From Bradyrhizobium sp. ARR65 (GTDB taxonomy: Bacteria; Pseudomonadota; Alphaproteobacteria; Rhizobiales; Xanthobacteraceae): a DNA stretch of 64,000 nucleotides. The stretch spans positions 62,001-126,000 of the forward strand of contig NZ_AWZU01000015.1 of NCBI RefSeq assembly GCF_000472385.1, given 5' to 3'. Shown piece after piece: positions 7,835 through 16,433 of this stretch (position 1 is its first letter; each line of letters starts with the position of its first letter). Under the pieces are notes generated by a model. It saw nothing but the letters and a program-made list of their open reading frames with translations. It did not search any database and was not told the DNA's origin. A program made the position numbers and the translations under genes.

Positions 7835-9577
7835 ATGCCAATTCGCCGACGGGAATTCCTGAAACTGTCGGGCGCCGCCGCGCTGTCCGCTCTTCCGCGC
7901 TTCGCGCGCGCGGCGGACGTGGCGAGCATTTACGACCTCGAGCGCTTCGGCAACGCGCGCATCCTGCATCTCACCGACACCCATGCGCAGCTCAAGCCGG
8001 TCTATTTCCGCGAACCCAGCGTCAATATCGGGCTCGGGGCCATGGCCGGCCAGCCCCCGCACCTGGTCGGCAAGGCCTTTCTCGACCGCTTTGGCATCAA
8101 GCCCGACAGCGCCGACGCCTATGCCTTCACCTGTGTCGACTTCGAGAAATCCGCGCCTCGGTTCGGCAAGCTCGGCGGCTTTGCGCATCTGAAGACGCTG
8201 ATCGATCGCTTGCGCGGTGATGTCGGCGAGGCGCGCACGCTGCTTCTGGACGGTGGCGATCTCTGGCAGGGCACGGGACTTGCCAATGCCATGCAGGGCG
8301 CCGACATGGTGGAAGCGGCAAACTTGCTCGGCATCGAGGCAATGACCGGCCATTGGGAGTTCACCTATGGCGAGGCCGCGCTGCGTGCCAATCTCGCCGG
8401 CTTCAAGGGCGAGTTCCTGGCCCAGAACGTTTTCCTCACGGAAGAAGCCGCGTTCAACGATGCCAAGGCGTTCGATCCTGCATCAGGCCGCGTCTTCAAG
8501 CCTGCCACGATCAAGGAGCTCGGCGGCTATCGCGTTGCCGTGATCGGCCAGGCTTTCCCTTACGTACCGGTCGCGCACCCAAAGCGCTTCACGCCGGACT
8601 GGACCTTCGGCATTCACGACGACGAGCTCTCAACGCTCGTCAACGACTTGCGGGCACGAGAGAAGGTCGATGCGGTGATCCTGCTGTCGCACAACGGCAT
8701 GGATGTCGATTTGAAGCTCGCGGGCCGCATTACGGGCATTGATGTCATCCTTGGTGGCCACACCCATGACGCCGTGCCGCAACCGGTGCCGGTGAAGAAC
8801 GTCGGCGGCACCACGCTGGTCACCAATGCCGGCTCGAACGGGAAGTTCTTGGGTGTGCTCGATCTCGAGCTTGGCAAGGGCAAGGTCAGCGGCGTGCGCT
8901 ATCGGCTGCTGCCGGTGTTCTCGGAGCTGTTGAAACCCGACCCGGCGATGACCGCGTTGATCGACAGGCTGCGCGAGCCGCATGCGGCCTGGTTCGACAA
9001 GATCGCAACGACCGACCGGCTGCTCTACCGCCGCGGTAATTTCTCCGGCCCCATGGACCAGTTGATCTGCGACGCGCTGCGCAGCGAGCTCGATGCCGAG
9101 ATCGCGCTGTCACCGGGCTTTCGTTGGGGCACCACGGCGCTCGCCGGCCAGGCATTGACGATGGAAGATGTGCTCGGCGAGACCGCGATCACCTATCCCG
9201 AAACTTATGTGCAGAGCATGACCGGCGCCGAGATCAAAGCCGTGCTCGAAGACGTCTGCGACAATCTCTTCAATCCCGATCCCTATTACCAGCAGGGTGG
9301 CGACATGGTTCGTACCGGCGGCCTGTCCTATGTCTGCGCACCCGCTGAGGGCATGGGCAAGCGCATTTCCGAACTCAGGCTCGATAGTGGCCGGCCGATC
9401 GAAGCCGGAAAAAGGTACAAGGTTGCCGGCTGGGCTTCGATGAATGCGCAAGCGGGCAAGCCCGTCTGGGACGTTTTCGCGAACCATCTGCGCGCGGGCA
9501 CGACACCGCGCGCACACGGCAGCGGCGTGACCTTGAAGGGCATCGACGGCAATCCGGGCATCGTGGGCCAGGGATGA
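7835..9577 (+). CDS. soxB: Thiosulfohydrolase SoxB
   Basis: 580 residues from the ATG at 7835, preceded by GGAGATCAGG. A Tat signal (IRRREFLKLSG) directs it to the periplasm. The metallophosphoesterase motifs of the 5'-nucleotidase family are present: LHLTDTHAQL (D48, H50), LLDGGDLWQG, MTGHWEF, LLSHNGMDVD and GGHTHD, binding the two manganese ions. SoxB hydrolyses the terminal sulfone from the SoxY-bound intermediate to release sulfate. The C-terminal nucleotidase-like domain follows from about residue 380. It is separated from soxK by repeat hairpins but is co-oriented. Confidence 0.95.
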   Translation: MPIRRREFLKLSGAAALSALPRFARAADVASIYDLERFGNARILHLTDTHAQLKPVYFREPSVNIGLGAMAGQPPHLVGKAFLDRFGIKPDSADAYAFTCVDFEKSAPRFGKLGGFAHLKTLIDRLRGDVGEARTLLLDGGDLWQGTGLANAMQGADMVEAANLLGIEAMTGHWEFTYGEAALRANLAGFKGEFLAQNVFLTEEAAFNDAKAFDPASGRVFKPATIKELGGYRVAVIGQAFPYVPVAHPKRFTPDWTFGIHDDELSTLVNDLRAREKVDAVILLSHNGMDVDLKLAGRITGIDVILGGHTHDAVPQPVPVKNVGGTTLVTNAGSNGKFLGVLDLELGKGKVSGVRYRLLPVFSELLKPDPAMTALIDRLREPHAAWFDKIATTDRLLYRRGNFSGPMDQLICDALRSELDAEIALSPGFRWGTTALAGQALTMEDVLGETAITYPETYVQSMTGAEIKAVLEDVCDNLFNPDPYYQQGGDMVRTGGLSYVCAPAEGMGKRISELRLDSGRPIEAGKRYKVAGWASMNAQAGKPVWDVFANHLRAGTTPRAHGSGVTLKGIDGNPGIVGQG

Positions 9578-9605
9578 AACGACGTTCGCTCCATCAGCTA
9601 ATCAT

Positions 9606-10040
9606 TTGCGCGCTGCCGTCGCATTGGTTCCGGCAAGCCTGCCACCGGCGCGCGCCCAGCAGGCGCCGCTGCAGGACAAGCCATTTGCCGAGCACAAGAT
9701 CGTGCTGCAGCTCTCCGACAGCGACCCGAAAAAGCAGGCGCTTGTGATCAGCGTCGCCAACAACCTTCTGAAGTTCTACGATCCCGACAAGGTCGCCATC
9801 GAGGTGGTGGCATTCGGTCCCGGCATCGATTTGCTGCGCAGCGAAAATGCCGGCCGCAAGCTGGTCGAAAGCCTGATCGCGCAAGGCGTGCGCTTCGACG
9901 TCTGCCTCAATACCGTCGAGACGATCGAGCGCGAAACCGGCAAGCGTCCTGACATTATTCCCGCTGCAACGCCGGTCCAGGTCGGGGTGGCGCAGATACT
10001 GCTGCTCACCGAGAACGGGTATACTCTGGTAAGGCCGTGA
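9606..10040 (+). CDS. DsrE-family protein, start and signal peptide uncertain
   Basis: 144 residues are open from a TTG at 9606. The mature part (HKIVLQLSDSDPKKQALVIS, then FDVCLNTVETIERETG) fits the DsrE/DsrF-like fold; the cysteine in FDVCLNT (about residue 98) is at the position of the sulfur-carrying cysteine of this fold. RAAVALVPASLPPARAQQ looks like the back half of a signal peptide without its basic start. A good start, ATG AAA CGA CGT, overlaps the soxB stop at 9574 but is in a different frame; adding one base near 9605-9610 would join them. This is either a real frameshift, a sequencing error, or a true TTG start. Confidence 0.75.
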   Translation: MRAAVALVPASLPPARAQQAPLQDKPFAEHKIVLQLSDSDPKKQALVISVANNLLKFYDPDKVAIEVVAFGPGIDLLRSENAGRKLVESLIAQGVRFDVCLNTVETIERETGKRPDIIPAATPVQVGVAQILLLTENGYTLVRP

Positions 10041-10048
10041 CGCTCTCG

Positions 10049-10169
10049 CCGTCATTCCGGGGCGGCTCCGACGGGTCCGCGCAAAGCGCGGCCCGATGAC
10101 AGGCTCCGAGCCGAACCCGGAATCTCGAGATTCCAGGTCTGGTGCTCCGCACCATCCCGAAAATGACGG
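10049..10169. repeat. Composite palindromic repeat (family B ends, family A core)
   Basis: The outer ends are CCGTCATTCCGGGG and a degraded ATGACGG, with an AATCTCGAGATT core. Bases 10071-10108 are exactly the reverse complement of 1444-1481 in a family A element, so a 38-nt module is shared by the two families. It lies between the DsrE-like gene and the persulfide-dioxygenase-like gene. Confidence 0.85.
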
Positions 10170-10290
10170 TGCGCCGCTACAGCGGAATCCTCACGCCACT
10201 TTCACTTCAGCCTGATCGCGACCGAAAGCCGCTACACAATTTTTCTCGCAATGCTCTAATATTTGGAATCATTTTCTTGGGAGGCCGGCC

Positions 10291-11331
10291 ATGATCTTTC
10301 GGCAGCTCTTCGACAGCGTCTCTGGAACCTACAGCTACCTGATCGCAAGCCGCTCCGGCGGCGAGGCGTTGATCCTCGATCCCGTCCTGGAGAAGGCCGA
10401 TCGCTACTGCCAACTCTTACGCGAGCTCGACCTCAAGCTGGTCAAGGCCGTCGATACCCATCTGCATGCCGATCACGTCACTGGTCTCGGTGAACTGCGT
10501 GATCGCACCCATTGCATCACCATCATGGGCGATCAGAGCAAGGCCGACGTGGTGTCGATGCGAGTCGCCGATGGCGACAACGTGACGATCGAGGGCATTT
10601 CGCTCGACGTGATGTACACGCCCGGCCACACCGACGACTCCTACAGTTTCCTGATGGGCGATCGCGTCTTTACCGGGGACACGCTTTTGATCCGCGGCAC
10701 CGGCCGCACCGACTTCCAGAACGGCAGTGCGCGGGCGCAATACGACTCCATCTTCAACCGGCTGCTCAAGCTGCCAGAGGAGACGCTGGTCTATCCCGCG
10801 CATGACTACAAGGGCGACACCGTCTCCACCATCGGCGAGGAGAAGCGCTACAATCCGCGGCTTCAGGTGCGATCGGCCGATGAATATGTCGAGCTGATGA
10901 ACAATCTGAAATTGCCGAACCCGAAGATGATGGATGTCGCCGTGCCCGCCAACATGCATGTCGGCTGGCACCAGGAGGATCTTGCCAAGGAGGGCCGGGC
11001 GCTCTCCGCGTGCGAAGCGATCAAGGCGCTCGGCCGGCCCGACATCCTCCTGGTGGATCTGCGCGAAAGCGGCGAGCGCGCCAAACACGGCACGCTGGCC
11101 GGCGCGCTGCATGCGCCCTATCCCTCGATTGAAGAGAGCCTCAAACCGGGCGGCATGTTGCGCGAAGTCGCGGCCTCGACCGGCCGGCGCATCGTGTTCT
11201 TCTGCGCTTTCGGCGAACGCTCGGCCATGGCCGTGTGCGCCGCCAAGCAGGCTGGCCTGCTCAACACCGCCCACATCGCCGGCGGCATGGATGCCTGGAA
11301 GAAAGCCGGAGGCCCGGTGATGGCAGCGTGA
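10291..11331 (+). CDS. Metallo-beta-lactamase/rhodanese fusion, persulfide dioxygenase type
   Basis: 346 residues from an ATG after CTTGGGAGGCC. The N-terminal part is an ETHE1/Blh-type metallo-beta-lactamase fold with DTHLHADHVTG (H57, H59, D61, H62), TPGHTDDSYSF, FTGDTLLIRGTGRTDFQ and YPAHDY, the non-haem iron set of persulfide dioxygenases. The C-terminal 110 residues are a rhodanese domain with a catalytic loop centred on C305 (CAFGERS). The fusion would transfer sulfane sulfur and oxidise glutathione persulfide to sulfite in the cytoplasm. Its place after the sox genes suggests it deals with sulfur left by Sox turnover; that link is inference. Confidence 0.88.
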   Translation: MIFRQLFDSVSGTYSYLIASRSGGEALILDPVLEKADRYCQLLRELDLKLVKAVDTHLHADHVTGLGELRDRTHCITIMGDQSKADVVSMRVADGDNVTIEGISLDVMYTPGHTDDSYSFLMGDRVFTGDTLLIRGTGRTDFQNGSARAQYDSIFNRLLKLPEETLVYPAHDYKGDTVSTIGEEKRYNPRLQVRSADEYVELMNNLKLPNPKMMDVAVPANMHVGWHQEDLAKEGRALSACEAIKALGRPDILLVDLRESGERAKHGTLAGALHAPYPSIEESLKPGGMLREVAASTGRRIVFFCAFGERSAMAVCAAKQAGLLNTAHIAGGMDAWKKAGGPVMAA

Positions 11332-11344
11332 AAGGGACCTGACG

Positions 11345-11515
11345 ATGCCAGGCGACAAGGCCGGCGGCGCCGGCAAAAAGGACGAGCCCGCGACGAACGC
11401 GGAGAAGAACAAAAAGAAGAAGCCAACGCCTCCGGACTGGGACGAGCTCTATCAAGACGGCGACATCGCCACGCCAAAGCGGGATCGCTACGGGCCGGAC
11501 GAGGAGCCGTATTAG
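11345..11515 (+). CDS. 56-aa lysine-rich hypothetical protein
   Basis: An ATG at 11345 opens 56 codons ending TAG at 11513-11515. The first half is Gly/Lys/Glu-rich with a KNKKKK run; the second half is acidic and aromatic (PPDWDELYQDGDIATPKRD, then YGPDEEPY). It starts 13 nt after the fusion gene above and is preceded by AAAGGGACC, so it is probably in the same transcript. It has no cysteine, signal peptide or membrane segment and is probably disordered. I do not recognise the family. The strong codon bias and clean end make a real small gene more likely than not. Confidence 0.6.
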   Translation: MPGDKAGGAGKKDEPATNAEKNKKKKPTPPDWDELYQDGDIATPKRDRYGPDEEPY

Positions 11516-11524
11516 CTGCTTTCG

Positions 11525-11618
11525 GTCATTCCGGGGCGCGCCGTAGCGCGAACCCGAAGTCTCGCGCCATAACCTCTGGAGTCCGGGTTCGCGCGTTGCG
11601 CGTGCCCCGGAAGGACGG
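11525..11618. repeat. Interspersed palindromic repeat, family B, degenerate
   Basis: It begins GTCATTCCGGGGCGCG and ends CGTGCCCCGGAAGGACGG, with an inner CTCGCGCCATAACCTCTGGAG segment. It sits in the 209-bp gap between the small lysine-rich gene and the next MFS gene, so it could act as a transcript end between them. Confidence 0.75.
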
Positions 11619-11724
11619 CGGTGTGGGCGCGCGATAGAGCTGCCATGCGGCGCCGTTCATGGACAAATAACCGTCTCTGCCGATAGTTTGATTGCCTGGA
11701 AAATAGACGGAACCTGCATCAGCA

Positions 11725-12942
11725 ATGGCCGACGTTCTCGCCGCATCGCAGCAAAGCAAGGCGGATACTGGGCTGCGTACACTCACCCTGATTTCAACGG
11801 CGCATTGGGTCAGCCACTTCCATATGCTGGTGCTGCCGATGCTGTTTCCGTTCCTCAAAACGGCGCTCGGCGTCGGTTATATCGAGCTCGGCTTCGCACT
11901 GACCGTGTTCGCGGTCGTCTCCGCGCTGACGCAGGCGCCGACGGGCTATCTGGTCGACCATTTTGGCGCGCGCAAAATCCTGCTGCTGGGCCTTTGCCTC
12001 GGTGGGCTTGCGCTGGCCCTGATCGGGCTGCACTTAAGCTATTCCGTCTTGATTGCATGCGCCGTGCTGCTCGGCCTTGCCAACAGCGTCTACCATCCAG
12101 CGGATTACGCGATCCTGTCGGCGCATATGGACGAAGCGCGGATGGGCCGTGCCTTTTCGGTCCACACCTTCGCCGGCTATCTCGGCGGCGCGGTGGCGCC
12201 GCCGATCGTCGCGGCGCTGGTCACTTCTGTGGGCGGCGTCGGCGCCTTGATCGTTTCAGGCGCGATCGGCCCTCTGGTGGCGCTCGCGCTGCTCTTGTTC
12301 GGCGTGCCCGAGGCCAGCGCGAAGCACCAACGGGGTGCCGGCGGCAAGGCATCGAAACAGACCATCGTCACGCCGGCCCTGATGGTGCTGACCATCTTCT
12401 TCATGCTGCTCGGCCTGTCCAATGCCGGCATCAGCAATTTCGGCGTGGTGGCGCTGATGAACGGCTATGGCGCCGCATTTTCGACCGCCAATGTCGCCCT
12501 GACCGCCTATCTCGGCGCGAGCGCCGTCGGCGTGCTCGCCGGCGGCTTTCTGGCCGATCACACCCACCGTCACGGGCAGGTTGCCGCGATCTGTTTCGGC
12601 GTCAATGCGGGGATCGTGCTGCTGATCGCGATGATGGCGCTGCCGCCGGCCTTGCTTACGGCGGCGATGACCGCCGCCGGCTTTCTCGGCGGTGTGATCG
12701 CGCCCTCGCGCGACATGCTGGTCCGCAATGCCGCGCCGGCAGGCGCCGCGGGCCGCGCCTTCGGCATCGTCTCCACCGGGTTCAATTTAAGCGGCATCCT
12801 GAGCCCGCTCCTGTTCGGCTGGATCATGGACCAGAGCCTGCCGCGCTGGGTGTTCGGCCTCTCCGCCGCGTTCATGGTGCTCACCGTCGTGCTCGCGCCC
12901 TTCACCGAGCGCAAGCGCGAGCAGCGCCTGGCGAGCGCTTGA
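11725..12942 (+). CDS. MFS transporter, fosmidomycin-resistance (Fsr)-like
   Basis: 405 residues with 12 predicted membrane segments. HWVSHFHMLVLPMLFPFLK at the start and NSVYHPADYAILSAHM in segment 4 match the Fsr-type drug-efflux branch, whose signature is F/Y-H-P-A-D-Y/F in that place. The loop VDHFGARKILLLG is the usual MFS motif. The protein probably exports a small organic acid or phosphonate-like compound, but the natural substrate is unknown. It is followed by an amidohydrolase gene 102 nt later on the same strand, with which it may be co-transcribed. Confidence 0.88.
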   Translation: MADVLAASQQSKADTGLRTLTLISTAHWVSHFHMLVLPMLFPFLKTALGVGYIELGFALTVFAVVSALTQAPTGYLVDHFGARKILLLGLCLGGLALALIGLHLSYSVLIACAVLLGLANSVYHPADYAILSAHMDEARMGRAFSVHTFAGYLGGAVAPPIVAALVTSVGGVGALIVSGAIGPLVALALLLFGVPEASAKHQRGAGGKASKQTIVTPALMVLTIFFMLLGLSNAGISNFGVVALMNGYGAAFSTANVALTAYLGASAVGVLAGGFLADHTHRHGQVAAICFGVNAGIVLLIAMMALPPALLTAAMTAAGFLGGVIAPSRDMLVRNAAPAGAAGRAFGIVSTGFNLSGILSPLLFGWIMDQSLPRWVFGLSAAFMVLTVVLAPFTERKREQRLASA

Positions 12943-13044
12943 GGGCGCTTGACGCATTGCTGACGCCTGTTCGCGGCGGTTGACAGTCCCCGGTGCGGGC
13001 CGATGATACGGCCCAACGAAAACAAGCATCGAGGACGGAACGCC

Positions 13045-14766
13045 ATGACCGCCAATCCAGACCTCGTCATCCGCGAAGGAACCATTGCCGACGGAACCGG
13101 CGGCGAATTGTTCGAAGCCGATATTGCGATCAAGGACGGCCGCATCGCCGAAGTCGGCAAAGTCTCAAGTAAAGGCACCGAAGAGATCGACGCGCGCGGC
13201 AGGCTGGTGACGCCGGGCTTTGTCGACGTTCACACCCATTATGACGGCCAGGTGACCTGGAGCCAGGATATCTCGCCGTCATCGCAGAACGGCGTCACCA
13301 CGGCGATCATGGGCAATTGCGGCGTCGGCTTCGCGCCGTGCCGGCCGGACGATCACCAGCGGCTGATCCAGTTGATGGAAGGCGTCGAGGACATTCCGGA
13401 GCCGGTGCTGAGCGCCGGCATTCCCTGGGAGTGGGAAAGCTTTCCCGACTATATGAATTGGCTTTCGCGGCGCGCATTCGACATCGACATCGGCGCGCAG
13501 CTCCCGCACGCGGCGCTTCGCGTCTACGTGATGGGCGAGCGCGGCGCGCGTCGTGATCCCTCAACGCCCGAGGACAACGCGGCGATGGCGAAACTCGCGG
13601 GCGAAGCGGTGCGCGCCGGCGCGCTCGGCTTCTCCACCTCGCGCACGCTCAATCACCGCACCTCGACCGGCGATTTCACCCCGACCTTGAAAGCGGGCGA
13701 GGACGAGCTCACGGCCATCGCCGGCGCCATGCACGAACGAGGCCGCAGCGTGCTGCAATTCGTGCTCGATCCATCCACGCTCCATGAAGATCTGCCGATG
13801 ATGCTGCGGGTCGCGGAGCGAACCAAATGCCCGATCTCTTTCTCCGTCACCCAGAACGACAAGGCGCCGCGGCGCTGGCGCCAGACGCTGGATGAGATCA
13901 ATGCGGCAGCGACGAGGGGACTGTCGGTCACGGCGCAGATCGCCGCCCGTCCGGTCGGGCTGCTGCTGGGGCTGGAGTTGTCGCGCAATCCGTTCCAGAC
14001 TCATGCGAGCTACAGGGCGATCGCGCATCTGCCGCTCGCGGAGCGACTGCTGCGACTAAAGCAGCCGGAGGTGCGCGCGGCGATCCTGAGCGAGACGCCA
14101 AGCACAACTGATGACCCGCTGTTCTTCCGGCCGAACTACGACAAGATGTTCCTGCTCGGCGATCCGCCCGACTACGAGCAGCCGCCGGAGAATGCACTGG
14201 GACCGCAGGCGCGCAAGCTCGGCACGCGGCCCGAAGAGCTGGCTTATGATGCCATGCTCTCCGATCACGGCCGTGGCATGCTCTATGTGCCGTTCGTCAA
14301 CTATGCCGAGGGCAATCTCGATGCGACGCGCGAGATGCTGTGCGATCCGCAATCCGTGCCTGGCCTCAGCGACGGCGGCGCGCATTGCGGCATCATCTGC
14401 GATGCGAGTTTTCCGACCTATTTGCTGACGCACTGGACGCGCGACCGCAAGCGCGGCGAAAAACTGTCGATCCCCTTCGTGGTGGCGGCGCAGTCACGCA
14501 AGACCGCGCTCTCGGTCGGGCTCAACGATCGCGGCCTGATCGCGGTGGGATATAAGGCCGATATCAATGTGATCGATTACGACCGGCTGCATCTGCATCC
14601 GCCGAAGGTGCACTATGATCTCCCCATGCGCGGCCGGCGCCTGCTGCAGCAGGTCGACGGTTATGACGCCACCATCGTCTCCGGTGTGGTGACGCAGCGC
14701 GCAGGCGCGCCTACCGGCGCGCGGCCGGGAAAGCTGGTGCGCGGCGTGCAGAGAAAGTTGCAGTAG
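13045..14766 (+). CDS. N-acyl-D-amino-acid deacylase family amidohydrolase
   Basis: 573 residues from the ATG at 13045 (GAGGACGGA upstream). It has the amidohydrolase TIM-barrel motif FVDVHTHYDGQVTW, where H-x-H binds metal, then IMGNCGVGFAPC typical of D-aminoacylases, in which a cysteine helps bind zinc. LGFSTSRTLNHRTS and a late LSDGGAHCGIICD carrying the catalytic Asp also match. The C-terminal part (IAVGYKADINVIDYDRL) is the small beta domain. It likely hydrolyses N-acyl-D-amino acids or a related amide in the cytoplasm; the exact substrate is open. Family length is usually 480-570, so it is at the long end. Confidence 0.85.
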   Translation: MTANPDLVIREGTIADGTGGELFEADIAIKDGRIAEVGKVSSKGTEEIDARGRLVTPGFVDVHTHYDGQVTWSQDISPSSQNGVTTAIMGNCGVGFAPCRPDDHQRLIQLMEGVEDIPEPVLSAGIPWEWESFPDYMNWLSRRAFDIDIGAQLPHAALRVYVMGERGARRDPSTPEDNAAMAKLAGEAVRAGALGFSTSRTLNHRTSTGDFTPTLKAGEDELTAIAGAMHERGRSVLQFVLDPSTLHEDLPMMLRVAERTKCPISFSVTQNDKAPRRWRQTLDEINAAATRGLSVTAQIAARPVGLLLGLELSRNPFQTHASYRAIAHLPLAERLLRLKQPEVRAAILSETPSTTDDPLFFRPNYDKMFLLGDPPDYEQPPENALGPQARKLGTRPEELAYDAMLSDHGRGMLYVPFVNYAEGNLDATREMLCDPQSVPGLSDGGAHCGIICDASFPTYLLTHWTRDRKRGEKLSIPFVVAAQSRKTALSVGLNDRGLIAVGYKADINVIDYDRLHLHPPKVHYDLPMRGRRLLQQVDGYDATIVSGVVTQRAGAPTGARPGKLVRGVQRKLQ

Positions 14767-14792
14767 GCTCAAGGCGGAGGGCGGGTTATTCC

Positions 14793-14815
14793 CTCGCCCC
14801 GCTTGCGGGGGCGAG
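14793..14815. terminator. Strong hairpin between convergent genes, no T-run
   Basis: Arms CTCGCCCC (14793-14800) and GGGGCGAG (14808-14815) enclose GCTTGCG. It lies between the amidohydrolase end and the convergent MFS end and can fold on either strand. The same arms, separated by 220 bp, occur at 40527 and 40759. No poly-T tract follows, so termination is a guess. Confidence 0.45.
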
Positions 14816-14881
14816 GTGGGAGCCGCAGAGTCAACAGCGCGGTTTTAAGCGCGGCGTCAGCCGTCATGCCTCATTGAGAGA

Positions 14882-16216
14882 TCACGCGGGATGGGTCCCG
14901 GCCTTCGCCGGGACCACGGGGGATTGTGTGGCGACTGCCTGCCCCATCAGCCGCGCGCGCTCGGTGTTGGGCCAGAGCAGGAGCAGGCCGAGCAGGCCGG
15001 AGACGACCATGATCACGGCGTTGATGGTGAAGCCGGTGAAATAACCGTCAAGCAACGTCGGGGAGTGCTGGATCACACTGCCCATCACCGCCGGCGCAAC
15101 GATGCCGGCGAGCGTATAGAGCGCCCCGTAGATCGCGATGGCGGCGCCGCGCTGCGACACCGGCGTGAACTCGCTGATCATCGGTGGACAGACCACATAG
15201 ATCGCGCCGCACAGGCCGGTGCCGACCACGAGCAGTGCGATCTGAAGGCCCGTTCCCTGCACGTGCGGCATCATCGCCAGGATCGCACCGCCGGCCGCCA
15301 GCGGGGCCGCGCCCAGCACGCCGCGCGCGATGCGGGTCGAAACGCCCCGCGCCATCAAGGTCTGCGAGAGCCAGCCGGCGAGCAGCACGATTGCTGCGCC
15401 GAAGATCCACGGCAAGATCGAGATGAAACCCGCCTGCTGTTGCGAGTAGCCGAGCCCCTTGATGATGAAAGGCGTGAACCAGGTGAGCCCCAGCGACAGC
15501 GCCCAGTAGGCGCCGAAGGTCGCCGCGATGCAGCCGATGAAGGTGCGCGAGGTGAGCAGTTGCGGGTAAGGTATTTTTGCCTCGGCAGCCTGCGTGCTCG
15601 AGGCTTCTACAAGCGGTCCCTCCTTGCCCAGCACCAGCCAAGCGAGCGCCCACAATAGCCCGACGATGCCGAGCGCGCCGAAAGCGTAATGCCAGTTATA
15701 GTTCACAATCACCCAGTTCAACGCGGGCACCGCGACGATCACGCCGAAGGCCGAACCTTGCGAGAGGATGGCGGTCGGCAGCCCCCGCTTCTCGTCAGGG
15801 AACCATTTGTAGATGGCATGCGCCGCCACCGAAAATGCCGGCCCTTCGCCCGCGCCGAGAATGACGCGGCAGATCAGCAGCGTCGTGAAGCCGACGGTTC
15901 CGACCATGGGAAACTGTGCCAACGCCCAAACAAGCGCCAGCGCCAACAATACCCAGCGTGTCTCGACACGATTGACGATGAAACCGACCACGATCGCCGA
16001 GATCGAGAACAGGAGGAAAAAGGAGGACCCGAGCAGCCCGAACTGCTCAGGCTCGAGCTTCAGATCGGTCATGATCGGCACGCCGGCGAGACCGACCACG
16101 ATCTTGTCCGCGAAATTCACCAGCATGAACAGGAACAGCAGAAAGGTGATCTTCCAGGCGCCCTTTGGTGTCGGCTCCTTTGATATCGGCTCCTTGGGCG
16201 TCGGCTGCGCGGCCAT
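14882..16216 (-). CDS. MFS transporter, anion:cation symporter-like
   Basis: 444 residues from the ATG at 16216, which has GGGGAGGGATC just upstream; the in-frame ATG at 16234 has no such site. Twelve membrane segments are visible. VILGAGEGPAFSVAAHAIYK in segment 4, then WFPDEKRGLPTAILSQGSAFG, is the signature of the ACS branch (organic acid or sugar-acid uptake, as in hexuronate and phthalate transporters). The last 11 residues (VVPAKAGTHPA) are encoded by a palindromic repeat, so the original C-terminus was replaced by repeat insertion. Substrate unknown. Confidence 0.88.
   Translation of the reverse strand: MAAQPTPKEPISKEPTPKGAWKITFLLFLFMLVNFADKIVVGLAGVPIMTDLKLEPEQFGLLGSSFFLLFSISAIVVGFIVNRVETRWVLLALALVWALAQFPMVGTVGFTTLLICRVILGAGEGPAFSVAAHAIYKWFPDEKRGLPTAILSQGSAFGVIVAVPALNWVIVNYNWHYAFGALGIVGLLWALAWLVLGKEGPLVEASSTQAAEAKIPYPQLLTSRTFIGCIAATFGAYWALSLGLTWFTPFIIKGLGYSQQQAGFISILPWIFGAAIVLLAGWLSQTLMARGVSTRIARGVLGAAPLAAGGAILAMMPHVQGTGLQIALLVVGTGLCGAIYVVCPPMISEFTPVSQRGAAIAIYGALYTLAGIVAPAVMGSVIQHSPTLLDGYFTGFTINAVIMVVSGLLGLLLLWPNTERARLMGQAVATQSPVVPAKAGTHPA
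14894..14915. repeat. Perfect hairpin repeat inside the end of the MFS gene
   Basis: Arms GGTCCCGGC and GCCGGGACC enclose a CTTC loop. This is a common rhizobial/Bradyrhizobium intergenic repeat whose minus-strand frame reads VVPAKAGTHP, a peptide often seen at artefactual protein ends. Here it is truly in frame and provides the last codons of the transporter gene. Confidence 0.8.
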
Positions 16217-16433
16217 GCGATCCCTCCCCGTCATATCCTTGCTTTATTTCTTGATGGGCCCCTTCGAGCCGGCGAGTTCCGATGCTACAGGCGGCATCGC
16301 CGGCAATGCAACCCTCGCCTTCGTGATCAGGGCATGTGCGGCGCAACCGGCCCGACGACAGGGTTACATGACCAAACGCGGGCAGATGCCGTGATCTCCA
16401 CGGCCGACCTTGCTATATGGTGCCGCAACCATC

